Assembly: GCF_004217415.1 (NCBI RefSeq)
Contig: NZ_SHLI01000001.1
Location: 744,001 to 808,000, forward strand
Direction: 5' to 3'
DNA length: 64,000 bases
DNA from: Spiribacter vilamensis
GTDB taxonomy: Bacteria > Pseudomonadota > Gammaproteobacteria > Nitrococcales > Nitrococcaceae
Part shown: one piece after another, positions 54,537-63,415 of the stretch
Layout: each line of letters opens with the position of its first letter
Position numbering within the stretch: the first letter of the stretch is position 1
The notes under the pieces: model-generated
Told to the model about the DNA's origin: nothing
Database searches by the model: none
Seen by the model: only the letters and a program-made list of their open reading frames with translations
Made by a program: the position numbers and the translations under genes

Positions 54537-54590
54537 CAGATATTGAAGTAACAGCACAGCATAAGCCCAGAATCTCATCCCTGAGATGAC

Positions 54591-54689
54591 TCAAGCAGAA
54601 TCAATGACTTCGCAACCCACTCCACACTTATCACGGCAAGGTATAGATCGCCCCTTGCGCTTGGTCGTGTGCATGGCCCTCTTCACCAT
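54591..54689 (-). CDS. Small Cys-rich ORF with a strong ribosome-binding site
   Basis: A 32-codon ORF, too short for usual calling. It starts at ATG 54689, with GGAGGTG at 54694-54700 and a four-base gap, a near-perfect Shine-Dalgarno sequence. The product is strongly basic in its first half (MHTTKRKGRS) and has three cysteines in IPCRDKCGVGC, then EVIDSA. It lies 54 bases downstream of the hydroxyacid dehydrogenase gene on the same strand and could share its message. I do not recognise the family. It could also be the remnant of a longer gene. Confidence 0.45.
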   Translation of the reverse strand: MVKRAMHTTKRKGRSIPCRDKCGVGCEVIDSA

Positions 54690-54743
54690 GGTTCACCTCC
54701 AGCCTACAAGCGACAGAGGTGCCCACTGCAGCTAAAAAACCCC

Positions 54744-55703
54744 CTACGTCACACAGCGAATCGGCTCTCCACCCTGCCAGGCACGAATATTCTCCACCGT
54801 CTGCTCGATAATGCGCTGGCGTGCCGGGCGGCTGCCCCAGGCGCTGTGCGGCGTCACGATTAGATTCGGAATGCCCGGCGCCAGCAGTGCATTGCCATCC
54901 ACCGGCGGTTCCGCTGACAAACCATCAAGGCCCGCGCCGCCGATCTCGCCGGTCCGCAATGCCTGCGCCAGCGCGGGCTCGTCGATCAGGCCGCCACGCG
55001 CCGTATTGATCAGCAACGCGGTCGGCTTCATGCGCCGTAACACCGCCGGGCCGATCATCTCCTGCGTCGCGTCCGTGAGTGGACAGTGCAGCGTGAGGAT
55101 ATCCGCCCGCTCAACACCCTCGTCGAAGGTGACCCGCCCTGCCCTTGGCGTCTCGACCCCTGGCCGCTCGGCGATCAGGACCTCCATCCCCAGCGCCTGC
55201 GCCTTCTCCACCACCGCGCCGCCGAGTTCACCGTAGCCCACCACGACCAGGGTCTGCCCGGCCAGCTCGCGGATCGGATAGTCCAGCAGGCAGAAATCCG
55301 GAGACTGGGCCCAGCGTCCGCCCTGAACGGCGCGGTGATAGTCGATCAGACGAGTACATAGCACGAGCATCAGTGTGATCGCATGCTGGCTGACCGCCTC
55401 GGTGCCGTAGCCGCGGCAGTTGACCACGGTGACGCCACGCTCGCGGGCGGCATCGATATCGATGTTGTTCACCCCCGTCGCCACGACATTGATTAGCGAC
55501 AGCTGTGGACAGGCGTCGAGGGTCTCGGCACCGATGACGCACTTGTTGGTAATGACGACCGACGCGTCGCCGATCCGGTCGATGACGGCCTCCGGTGAGG
55601 TCCGGCCAAAACTCCGCAAGTGCCCGCAAACAGCCGACAGTTCATCGAGATCGAGGTCGCCTCGATCCAGGGTTTCCCGATCAAGAAACGTGGTTTGCGT
55701 CAT
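54744..55703 (-). CDS. D-2-hydroxyacid dehydrogenase
   Basis: An NAD(P)-dependent oxidoreductase of the hydroxypyruvate/glycerate dehydrogenase group. The 319 residues contain the Rossmann motif VVVGYGELGGAVVEKAQALG near 153, the substrate Arg in INTARGGLIDEPAL near 233, the Glu region GLDGLSAEPPVDG, and the catalytic His in VTPHSAWGSRPARQ near 288. The wording is nearest the glycerate dehydrogenase (HprA-like) members. The gene is isolated, with 260 non-coding bases upstream. Confidence 0.9.
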   Translation of the reverse strand: MTQTTFLDRETLDRGDLDLDELSAVCGHLRSFGRTSPEAVIDRIGDASVVITNKCVIGAETLDACPQLSLINVVATGVNNIDIDAARERGVTVVNCRGYGTEAVSQHAITLMLVLCTRLIDYHRAVQGGRWAQSPDFCLLDYPIRELAGQTLVVVGYGELGGAVVEKAQALGMEVLIAERPGVETPRAGRVTFDEGVERADILTLHCPLTDATQEMIGPAVLRRMKPTALLINTARGGLIDEPALAQALRTGEIGGAGLDGLSAEPPVDGNALLAPGIPNLIVTPHSAWGSRPARQRIIEQTVENIRAWQGGEPIRCVT

Positions 55704-55963
55704 CGTTCGTCCTCATGACATCGGGTTATGCACAGTTTCGGGGCAGCGTCAAAGCGCATAAGCAGCTCGGGCAGAACTCGGGGGTTTGCGCGAATATGAC
55801 GATGCAAATTACTAAACTTATTCTCTATACCATTGATTTTGCTGAATAAATTTTTTCTGGTGAATAATCCAGCAATCTGTCCGGACATCGCATGAGACAA
55901 GGGGTTCACGCCACTTATCGAGAAACCATCCACAGTCTTATCCACAGCTTTTGTGGACAACCG

Positions 55964-56611
55964 TCAGCGCATCAGACGACGCTGCGGTTTGATTGGCAGA
56001 CGCCCGCGCCAGTAGGTAATCACCAGGAATCCGAAGGCCATGCCGCCCAGATGAGCGAAGTGCGCGACACCCGACATGGATCCGGTAAACCCGGCGTACA
56101 GCTCGAATGCGCCGTAGAAGATCACGAAGTACTTGGCCTTGATGGGGATCGGCGGGAACAGCAGCATCAGGCGTTCCTCCGGGAACATCATCGCGAATCC
56201 CAGCAGGATGCCGAACACCGCTCCCGAGGCGCCGATGGTGGGATAGATGCTCCCGGAATCCGCCGCCATCGTGGCGACGACCAGCTGGATGACGCCGGCA
56301 CCGATCAGGCAAATCAGGTAGAACGTCAAAAATGGTCGCGATCCCCAGAACCGCTCCAGGGAGGTCCCGAACATCCACAGCGCGAACATGTTCACGAACA
56401 GATGCAGCATGCCGCCGTGCAGAAAGCCGTAGGTCAGCAGTTGCCAGAGCGAAAACCCCGGAATGCCGCCGCCGTACTGGGCGCTGATCGCGGCCGTACC
56501 GAGGGGCCAGAGCCCGAACCCCGCGACCATCGCGGGGCCGATCAAGAGATAGGCGGCGAATCCGAGCCCGTTGGCGATGAGCATCGAGAGCACGATCGGG
56601 TTATCATTCAT
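55964..56611 (-). CDS. Rhomboid family intramembrane serine protease
   Basis: A multi-pass protease that cuts substrates within the membrane. The 215 residues have about six TM helices with the family blocks LLTYGFLHGGMLHLFVNMFA (His and Asn of the oxyanion hole), GRxxLLxxF-like ERFWGSRPFLTFYL, the nucleophile Ser129 in TIGASGAVFGILLG, and the catalytic His187 in VAHFAHLGGMAFG. I chose the ATG at 56611. It is divergent from the DUF3422 gene. The substrate is unknown. Confidence 0.92.
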   Translation of the reverse strand: MNDNPIVLSMLIANGLGFAAYLLIGPAMVAGFGLWPLGTAAISAQYGGGIPGFSLWQLLTYGFLHGGMLHLFVNMFALWMFGTSLERFWGSRPFLTFYLICLIGAGVIQLVVATMAADSGSIYPTIGASGAVFGILLGFAMMFPEERLMLLFPPIPIKAKYFVIFYGAFELYAGFTGSMSGVAHFAHLGGMAFGFLVITYWRGRLPIKPQRRLMR

Positions 56612-56724
56612 GTTTATTGGTCCCATGGCAGGAGGATACGTTGGTCGGCAGGACCGACGCCACTTGCCTGACAATCCGCTCGGCGCTAGCGTGCGCCTTC
56701 CTGTACGAAAGGCCGCGATTCCTG

Positions 56725-58029
56725 ATGGTCAACAAAACGGGTATCACTACCCACACACTCCGCGAAACACTGCTGGGAGAGGCGCACGCCCGCCCCTTCG
56801 AGAGCCTCGACAGCCCGCTCCGGGTCTCGCACCTGGTCATGCACACCGGTACCAGCGGGCGCAGTGCCGAGGTCGAGCATATGACCGCGCTCTGTGAGCG
56901 CCTGCAGATCGACCCGCCCAATGCCGAGGCCGGTCATTTCACGCTGCAGGCGCGCGGATTCCGGCTTCGCTGGGAGCGCCATACCGAATTCTCCACCTAT
57001 ACGATCTTCGTGGATGGCGCCGAGTCCAGCCCGTTCGCCGACCCGGCGATCGGCAGTCTGCCCAGCCAGTGGCTGCCCGGACTCCCAGGCGAACTGCTCG
57101 CCGCCATGCACGTAACGCTGGTAGGCGCCAGCAGCGTCAGCACCGATATCGACACGCTGGGTCGCTACTTCCAGGCCGACAGCCTTGCCGGCAGCGAGTG
57201 CAGTGGCGGCGCCGCCTCCGTGTGGACCGATTTCATGGCCGACAATGACGGGTTCCTGCGCTTTCTGGTGCTCGACAAGAGCCTTAACGCCATGCAGGCC
57301 GGCCGCCTGGTCCAGCGCCTGCTCGAGCTCGAGACCTATCGATTCATGGCGCTGCTCGGTTTCCCGCTGGCCCGGGAGCTCTCCGCCGAGATCACCGATA
57401 TGGAGACCCAGCTCGGGACGCTCATGGATCGGCTCTCGACCGTCTCGAATCTCTCCGACGAGCGCGAACTGCTGACTTCACTATCGGATCTCTCCGCCCG
57501 CGTCGAGCGGTTGATGGCACGCACCAACTTCCGCTTCAGCGCCACCGAGGCCTACGGGACACTGGTGAGGCGACGGCTTAGCGTACTGCGTGAGCAGCGG
57601 ATCGAGGGTGTGAGCACGCTCGATGAATTCATGGAGCGACGCCTGGCGCCCGCCCTGGATACCTGCGTGTATATCGGCGATCGGCTCGAGCGCATCTCCA
57701 AGCGGGTCAGTCGGGGCGCCAATCTGCTGCGGACCCGGGTCGACGTGGCGCTGGAGGCACAGAATGGCGACCTCCTCGAATCCATGAACCGCCGCGCCCG
57801 GCTGCAGCTGCGGCTCCAGGAGACCGTCGAGGGCCTCTCGGTCGTTATCCTGAGTTATTACTGCGTATCGCTGGTGGGCTATGCCTTCAATGGCCTGGGC
57901 GAGGCCGGGATCGTTCCCAACGCCGGCATCGCCACGGCACTGAGTATTCCCCTTGTTATTGCCGGTGTCGCCATTGGTATCCGTCGGGGCCGGGGCCGCG
58001 TCCTTCGCGACAATGCCGACGCAGGCTGA
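56725..58029 (+). CDS. DUF3422 family protein
   Basis: A 434-residue protein of unknown function, widespread in proteobacteria. It opens with LRETLLGEAHARPFESLDSP, the DUF3422 signature, then WERHTEFSTYTIF. A long helical middle follows (about 200-370: MQAGRLVQRLLELETYR and DLSARVERLMARTNFRF). Two TM helices lie near the C-terminus (VEGLSVVILSYYCVSLVGYA and IATALSIPLVIAGVAIGI). I chose the ATG at 56725 because it directly precedes the conserved block. The stop is overlapped by the TVP38/DedA gene. Confidence 0.88.
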   Translation: MVNKTGITTHTLRETLLGEAHARPFESLDSPLRVSHLVMHTGTSGRSAEVEHMTALCERLQIDPPNAEAGHFTLQARGFRLRWERHTEFSTYTIFVDGAESSPFADPAIGSLPSQWLPGLPGELLAAMHVTLVGASSVSTDIDTLGRYFQADSLAGSECSGGAASVWTDFMADNDGFLRFLVLDKSLNAMQAGRLVQRLLELETYRFMALLGFPLARELSAEITDMETQLGTLMDRLSTVSNLSDERELLTSLSDLSARVERLMARTNFRFSATEAYGTLVRRRLSVLREQRIEGVSTLDEFMERRLAPALDTCVYIGDRLERISKRVSRGANLLRTRVDVALEAQNGDLLESMNRRARLQLRLQETVEGLSVVILSYYCVSLVGYAFNGLGEAGIVPNAGIATALSIPLVIAGVAIGIRRGRGRVLRDNADAG

Positions 58030-58756
58030 ATGGCGCGCCGCGATTCGTCGGCGCTGGCCGCTGCTGTGGCGGGGGCTGGTGATCGTCGCGATCATGATCG
58101 GTGTCGGCGTACTCTGGGAGCTCTACAACCTCGAGACCTACACCGAGCTTGATCGCCTTCTGGCCTTTGGTGCGCGTCTGCGCGCCGAACCCTGGGCCGT
58201 GCCGGCCATTATCCTGCTCTACATCGGCGCCGGCGTGGCATTCATCCCCCTGACCGTGATGGTCGTCGCGACCATCCTGATCTATGGCCCGCTGGGCGGG
58301 TTCGCGCTGGCCACGGCCGGCACGCTGGCGGCCGCACTGTTCAGCTATCTGCTCGGGCACCTGCTCGGCACCGAGCCCATGCGCCGCCTGGGCGGACGCA
58401 CGCTCAGCCGACTCAATGCCCAGGCCGGCCGCCACGGCACGATGATTGTCACCGCCCTGCGGGTGCTGCCGGTCGCGCACTTCCATGCCGTCAGCCTGAT
58501 CGCCGGTGCTTCGTCCATCGGTTTCTGGCCCTACGTAAACGGCACACTGATCGGCACCGTACCAGGTATTGCCGCAATCGCGGCGCTGGGCAACCAGGCC
58601 AAGCGGCTGTTGCTCGATCCGGATATCACCGGCCTGCTCGTGCTTGCGGCCATCGGCGCTTTTACATTACTGATGTTCGCGATAATACGTCGCTGGATGC
58701 GCCGCTATGCGAGCACCGATACCGATACCGATCGCGAATCCCCCGAGAAACGCTAG
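58013..58756 (+). CDS. TVP38/TMEM64 (DedA-like) membrane protein
   Basis: A member of the VTT/SNARE-associated domain superfamily; bacterial DedA relatives affect lipid carrier recycling. The 247 residues have an N-terminal TM helix (about 18-38), then a core with VAFIPLTVMVVATILIYGPL, FSYLLGHLLGTEPMRRLGG, TALRVLPVAHFHAVSLIAGA and IAAIAALGN. A final TM helix lies near 210-232. The gene overlaps DUF3422 and is followed 19 bases later by the aldolase gene. The role is unknown. Confidence 0.85.
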   Translation: MPTQAEWRAAIRRRWPLLWRGLVIVAIMIGVGVLWELYNLETYTELDRLLAFGARLRAEPWAVPAIILLYIGAGVAFIPLTVMVVATILIYGPLGGFALATAGTLAAALFSYLLGHLLGTEPMRRLGGRTLSRLNAQAGRHGTMIVTALRVLPVAHFHAVSLIAGASSIGFWPYVNGTLIGTVPGIAAIAALGNQAKRLLLDPDITGLLVLAAIGAFTLLMFAIIRRWMRRYASTDTDTDRESPEKR

Positions 58757-58775
58757 CAAAAGAGGAACGAGGACC

Positions 58776-59801
58776 ATGGACCGAATCGGACAGATGCAAC
58801 ACACCATTGAACGCCTGACGCGTCCCGGGCGCGGCATCCTGGCCGCCGATGAGAGCTACCCCACCATCACCAAGCGACTGTCCGACTTCGGCATCGAATC
58901 CACCGAGGAGAGCCGACGCTTCTACCGCAGCCTCCTCGCGACGACACCGGGGATCGGCGAGACCATTGGTGGCGTGATCTTCTTCGAGGAAACCCTCGGC
59001 CAGCGCACCGATGATGGCCTGACGATCCCGGCGGCCTGCGAATCACAGGATATCGTCCCGGGTATCAAGGTCGACAAGGGCCTTGTGGAGCTCTCCGGCA
59101 GCGGCGGTGAAAAGGTCACCCAGGGCCTCGATAACCTCGGCGACCGGCTCGATGGCTATCTCGAACAGGGGGCGCTGTTCACCAAGTGGCGCAACGCCTA
59201 CGCCGTCACCGATTCACTGCCGAGCCGGCAGGCCCTCGATGCCAACGCCGAGGTGCTCGCCCGTTACGCCGCCATTGTCCAGTCGCGCGGCATGGTGCCC
59301 ATCGTCGAGCCCGAGGTGCTGATGGACGGCGACCACGACATCGAGCGCTGCGCGGTGGTCACGGAAGCGGCACAGGCCGCCCTCTTCCAGGCCCTGCGCC
59401 GTCACAACGTCCTGCTCGAGTACACGGTCCTCAAACCCAACATGGTGCTGCCCGGCAAGAGCCATCCGCGGCCCAGCCCCGAGGTCTGTGCCGAGGCGAC
59501 GCTGCGCGTGCTCCGGCGGACGGTCCCGGCGGCCGTGCCGAGCATCAACTTCCTCTCCGGCGGTCAGACCAGCGAGGAGGCGACGGCCAACCTCAACGCC
59601 ATCAACCAGGCCGAGGGCGCGAAGCCCTGGGTGCTCGGTTTCTCGTTCAGCCGGGCACTGCAGAATCCGGTGCAGGCCGCCTGGGCGGGCGATGCGCAGA
59701 ACAAGGCGGCGGCCCAGCAGGCCTTCCTGCACCGGGCCAGGCTCAATTCGCTGGCAAGAGACGGTCGCTACGCCGCCTCCATGGAGAAAGACAACGCCTG
59801 A
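58776..59801 (+). CDS. Fructose-bisphosphate aldolase, class I
   Basis: This enzyme cleaves fructose-1,6-bisphosphate by way of a Schiff-base lysine, without metal. The 341 residues show GRGILAADESYPTITKRL, VIFFEETLGQRTDDG, VPIVEPEVLMDGDHD, the Schiff-base region LEYTVLKPNMVLPG, and INFLSGGQTSEEATANLNA. This is the class I type typical of animals and some bacteria, unlike the class II enzyme of many gammaproteobacteria. GAGGAACGAGGA precedes the ATG. A strong terminator follows. Confidence 0.94.
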   Translation: MDRIGQMQHTIERLTRPGRGILAADESYPTITKRLSDFGIESTEESRRFYRSLLATTPGIGETIGGVIFFEETLGQRTDDGLTIPAACESQDIVPGIKVDKGLVELSGSGGEKVTQGLDNLGDRLDGYLEQGALFTKWRNAYAVTDSLPSRQALDANAEVLARYAAIVQSRGMVPIVEPEVLMDGDHDIERCAVVTEAAQAALFQALRRHNVLLEYTVLKPNMVLPGKSHPRPSPEVCAEATLRVLRRTVPAAVPSINFLSGGQTSEEATANLNAINQAEGAKPWVLGFSFSRALQNPVQAAWAGDAQNKAAAQQAFLHRARLNSLARDGRYAASMEKDNA

Positions 59802-59825
59802 GCTCGTTGTCCTCGGGACGGGCAT

Positions 59826-59859
59826 AAAAAAGGCGGGCCCATCGGAGCCCGCCTTTTTT
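59826..59859. terminator. Bidirectional Rho-independent terminator
   Basis: A perfect seven-base stem GGCGGGC/GCCCGCC with an eight-base loop is flanked by six A on the left and six T on the right, so it works in both directions. It lies between the convergent aldolase and Do-protease genes. It is the clearest intrinsic terminator in the window. Confidence 0.93.
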
Positions 59860-59878
59860 CGCGCTTCGCCATGGGCCG

Positions 59879-61228
59879 TTAACGCACCAGCACGAAGAAC
59901 GCGCCGTTATCACGGCGGATGTTGAGCAGCAGTCGTTCGCTGCCCTCGACCCTCGAGCGGAACGTCGCCATGGAGTCCACTGCCTGGCGATTGACCGACG
60001 TGATCACGTCACCGGGCTGCAGATACTCCGCCGCCCGGCTGCCCTCGGACACGTCGGTGACGAGCACGCCCTCGACCTTGCCGAATAGCGGCGAGCGCTC
60101 ATCGAGCTCGCTGAAGGTGGCGCCAGCAAATGCCGGATGCAGCGCATCGGCGGTCATTTGCCCTTTCTGCGGATCGGCGACGGTCGCCGTGGTGGTCCGC
60201 TCCTCGCCATCACGAACGTAGGTGATATCCACCTCATCACCGATCTTGAGCAGCCCGATGGCGTTGGCCATGGCATTGGCGTCGGGAATCGCCGTGCCAT
60301 TCACACCGGTGACGATATCGCCGGCCTCGAGTCCAGCCTCGGCGGCCGGGGAGTTGGGGGTGACCTGCGCGATCAGGGCACCATCATTGCGCTCGATATC
60401 GAAGGCCTCGGCCATCTCTTTTGTCAGATCCTGAACGCGTACACCGAGGATACCTCGCTGGACTTCGCCGTACTCGATGATCTGGTTCATGACCTCGCGG
60501 GCCATATTCATGGGCACGGCAAAGCCGATTCCGATGTTGCCGCCGCTGCGGGACAGGATGGCGGTATTGATGCCGACCAGCTCACCTTTGAGGTTGACCA
60601 GTGCACCACCCGAATTACCGGGATTGATGGAGGCGTCGGTCTGGATGAAGCTCTGCAGCCGCGCGCCATTGTTGCCGGGCAGCGTTCGGTCAAGGCCGCT
60701 GACAATGCCGGTGGTCACGGTGTGATCAAGCCCGAACGGATTGCCGATCGCCATGGTGTAATCGCCCACCCGCAGCTCATCCGAGTCGGCCAGCGGAAGG
60801 GCCGTGAGGTTGTCGGAATCGACCTGCAGTACGGCGATGTCGGTTTCCGGATCCGAACCGACGATCTCCGCCGAGAGCTCCCGACCGTCATTGAAGGCGA
60901 CGGTAATCTCGTCGGCGCGGGCAATCACGTGGTGATTGGTGAGGACATAGCCCTCGCCGGCATCAACGACCACCCCCGAGCCGAGCGACTGCACCTCGCG
61001 TTGACGCGGCTCCTCGGGGACATCGAAAAAACGCCGGAAAAACGGATCGTTGAGCAGCGGATTCGACTCCGCCTCGACGGTCCCCGAGGTGGCAATGTTC
61101 ACCACCGCCGGCGAGACACGCTCGACAAGCGGGGCGAGCGTGGGGACGTTACCCTCTTCGTCGACGATCTGTGCCGGGGTGGCAAGCGGTAGCGCGACCA
61201 GGCACAGCGCCAGTATCGATCGGATCAT
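59879..61228 (-). CDS. Do-family periplasmic serine protease (DegQ/MucD)
   Basis: A periplasmic protease-chaperone of the HtrA family. The 449 residues have a signal peptide (about 1-19), a trypsin-like domain with His100 in VLTNHHVIARADE, Asp130 in ETDIAVLQ and Ser206 in NPGNSGGALVN, and two PDZ domains (ILGVRVQDLTKEMAEAF, GVLVTDVSEGSRAAEYLQPG). The length and linker suit DegQ/MucD better than DegP, which has a longer loop. In Pseudomonas MucD is tied to the envelope stress regulon; no such genes are nearby here. Confidence 0.93.
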   Translation of the reverse strand: MIRSILALCLVALPLATPAQIVDEEGNVPTLAPLVERVSPAVVNIATSGTVEAESNPLLNDPFFRRFFDVPEEPRQREVQSLGSGVVVDAGEGYVLTNHHVIARADEITVAFNDGRELSAEIVGSDPETDIAVLQVDSDNLTALPLADSDELRVGDYTMAIGNPFGLDHTVTTGIVSGLDRTLPGNNGARLQSFIQTDASINPGNSGGALVNLKGELVGINTAILSRSGGNIGIGFAVPMNMAREVMNQIIEYGEVQRGILGVRVQDLTKEMAEAFDIERNDGALIAQVTPNSPAAEAGLEAGDIVTGVNGTAIPDANAMANAIGLLKIGDEVDITYVRDGEERTTTATVADPQKGQMTADALHPAFAGATFSELDERSPLFGKVEGVLVTDVSEGSRAAEYLQPGDVITSVNRQAVDSMATFRSRVEGSERLLLNIRRDNGAFFVLVR

Positions 61229-61293
61229 TTCGAGCCTCCAGACTGCTGATATTCGTCAGGATATGGTGGCGTCCGAGAGGCTTTTTCAAGGGC

Positions 61294-62880
61294 TCAGTGC
61301 TCGCGGGTGGCACGGAACTCGATATCCGGCCAGCGCTCCTCGGTGAGCTGCAGGTTGACCCGCGATGGCGCGATGTAGGCAAGCGCCCCCGAGACGTCCT
61401 CGGCGAGATGCTCCTCCTGGCGCTCCTCGAAGCGCGCGAGCTGGCGCGGATCGTCGCTGTAGACCCAGCGCGCCGTCGACACGTTGACCGGCTCGAACTG
61501 GCAGTCGACGCCATACTCGGTGCGCAACCGGTGGGCGACGACATCGAACTGCAATGCGCCGACCGCTCCGACGATCAAATCGTTGCTCACGCGCGGCCGG
61601 AACAGCTGCGAGGCGCCCTCCTCGCAGAGCTCGACGAGCCCCTTCTGCAGCGCCTTCATGCGCATCGGGTCCTTGAGCACGGCGCGCCGGAAGAGCTCCG
61701 GCGCGAAGTTGGGAATGCCGGCGAACTTGAGCGACTCCCCCTGGGAGAAGGTATCGCCGATACGGATCGTGCCGTGGTTGTGCAGCCCGATAATGTCACC
61801 GGGATAGGCGGTTTCCACATGCTCCCGGTCGGAGGCGAGGAAGGTGATGGCGTTGGCGATCTTCACATCCTTGCCAATCCTTGCGTGATGCACCTTCATG
61901 CCGCGCTCGAACGCCCCGGAGCAGACCCGCATGAACGCGATCCGGTCACGGTGGTTGGGGTCCATGTTGGCCTGGATCTTGAACACGAAACCGGTCAGCG
62001 CCATCTCCTGCGGGGATACCTCACGACCCTCGGCCTCCCGCGGCTGCGGCGGCGGTGCGTGCTCGACGAACCGGTCGAGCAGTTCCTCGAGCCCGAAGTT
62101 GTTGACCGCCGATCCGAAGAAGACCGGTGTCAGCTCACCGGCCAGGTAGGCCTCGCGATCGAAGGTATTGCCCGCCTCGCGGACCAGCTCGACCTCGTCC
62201 CGCAGCTCCTGCGCCTGTTCACCCAGCAACTCGTCGAGCCGGGGGTTATCGATCCCCTCGATGGTCTCACCGGCCTGGATACGCCCCGCATGATGGGAGC
62301 CGAACAGGTGCACGCGATCATCGAGCAGGTTGAACACCCCCTGGAAGCGCTGTCCCATGCCGATCGGCCAGGTCACGGGCGCGCAGCGGATATTGAGGAT
62401 ACGCTCGACCTCGTCCATGAGGTCCATCGGATCGCGACCCTCGCGGTCGAGCTTGTTCATGAACGTCATGATCGGCGTGGTACGAAGCCGACACACCTCC
62501 ATGAGCTTGATCGTGCGGTCCTCGACGCCCTTCGCCGCATCGATCACCATCAACGCCGAGTCCACGGCGGTCAGCGTGCGGTAGGTATCCTCGGAGAAAT
62601 CGGCGTGCCCCGGCGTATCGAGCAGGTTGATCATCCGGTCGCGGTACTCGAACTGCATGACCGACGAGGTCACCGAGATGCCGCGCTCCTTTTCCATCTC
62701 CATCCAGTCGGAGGTGGCGTGGCGACTGGATTTGCGCCCCTTGACCGTCCCCGCGAGCTGTATGGCGCCACCGAACAGCAACAGCTTCTCGGTGACGGTT
62801 GTCTTGCCGGCGTCCGGATGCGAGATGATGGCGAAGGTGCGACGGCGGGCCGCCTGGGTGGTGATGGTGTTGTCCGACAT
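61294..62880 (-). CDS. prfC: Peptide chain release factor 3
   Basis: RF3 is a GTPase that recycles RF1 and RF2 from the ribosome. The 528 residues have G1 [19 protein letters not shown] (15-33), [20 protein letters not shown] with the switch, G3 [18 protein letters not shown] and G4 [17 protein letters not shown]-like C-terminal domains follow with [20 protein letters not shown]. The length equals E. coli PrfC. It is divergent from ycgN. Confidence 0.96.
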   Translation of the reverse strand: MSDNTITTQAARRRTFAIISHPDAGKTTVTEKLLLFGGAIQLAGTVKGRKSSRHATSDWMEMEKERGISVTSSVMQFEYRDRMINLLDTPGHADFSEDTYRTLTAVDSALMVIDAAKGVEDRTIKLMEVCRLRTTPIMTFMNKLDREGRDPMDLMDEVERILNIRCAPVTWPIGMGQRFQGVFNLLDDRVHLFGSHHAGRIQAGETIEGIDNPRLDELLGEQAQELRDEVELVREAGNTFDREAYLAGELTPVFFGSAVNNFGLEELLDRFVEHAPPPQPREAEGREVSPQEMALTGFVFKIQANMDPNHRDRIAFMRVCSGAFERGMKVHHARIGKDVKIANAITFLASDREHVETAYPGDIIGLHNHGTIRIGDTFSQGESLKFAGIPNFAPELFRRAVLKDPMRMKALQKGLVELCEEGASQLFRPRVSNDLIVGAVGALQFDVVAHRLRTEYGVDCQFEPVNVSTARWVYSDDPRQLARFEERQEEHLAEDVSGALAYIAPSRVNLQLTEERWPDIEFRATREH

Positions 62881-62959
62881 GCGATTCCGACTGAAAAGCT
62901 GTTAAAACCGCGGATTATACAGGATGTGAGTCGACTGAATGTGGGGGTATGATAGAGGC

Positions 62960-63415
62960 ATGACTTTCGATAAGCCCCCGTTCTGGCAGCGCAAGCGCCT
63001 CTCCGAGCTCTCCTGGTCGGAGTGGGAGGCCCTGTGTGATGGCTGTGGCCAGTGCTGCCGCCACAAACTCGAGGATGCCGACACCGGCGAGGTCTTTCCG
63101 ACCCGCATCGGCTGCCAGCTGCTCGACACCCACTCGTGTCAGTGCACCGACTATCCCGATCGCCATGCGAGCGTCCCGGACTGTATCCAGCTGACTGTCG
63201 AAAAAGTCGCTCAATACCACTGGCTACCCCGGACCTGCGCCTATCGCCGGCTCTACGAGGGCAAATCCCTCGAGTGGTGGCACCCGCTGGTTTCGGGAGA
63301 CCCCGAAACCGTTCACCGGGCGGGGATCTCCGTGCGGGGGCAGCTGGTCAATGAAAAGACGCTCGGGGCCGACGCGGCGCTCGAGGATTACGTGGAGGAG
63401 ACGTCATGGATATGA
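62960..63415 (+). CDS. YcgN family cysteine cluster protein
   Basis: A small protein of the UPF0260/YkgJ family, of unknown biochemical function, with a predicted zinc or Fe-S cluster. The 151 residues contain [20 protein letters not shown] with four cysteines near 27-35, [26 protein letters not shown] and [21 protein letters not shown] chose the ATG at 62960 rather than the GTG at 62939. The gene overlaps dxs by ten bases. Confidence 0.9.
   Translation: MTFDKPPFWQRKRLSELSWSEWEALCDGCGQCCRHKLEDADTGEVFPTRIGCQLLDTHSCQCTDYPDRHASVPDCIQLTVEKVAQYHWLPRTCAYRRLYEGKSLEWWHPLVSGDPETVHRAGISVRGQLVNEKTLGADAALEDYVEETSWI

Noticed and set aside
61171-62952. A 593-codon open frame on the plus strand opposite prfC
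   Set aside because: Antisense shadow of RF3; composition reflects the other strand and no motif is visible.
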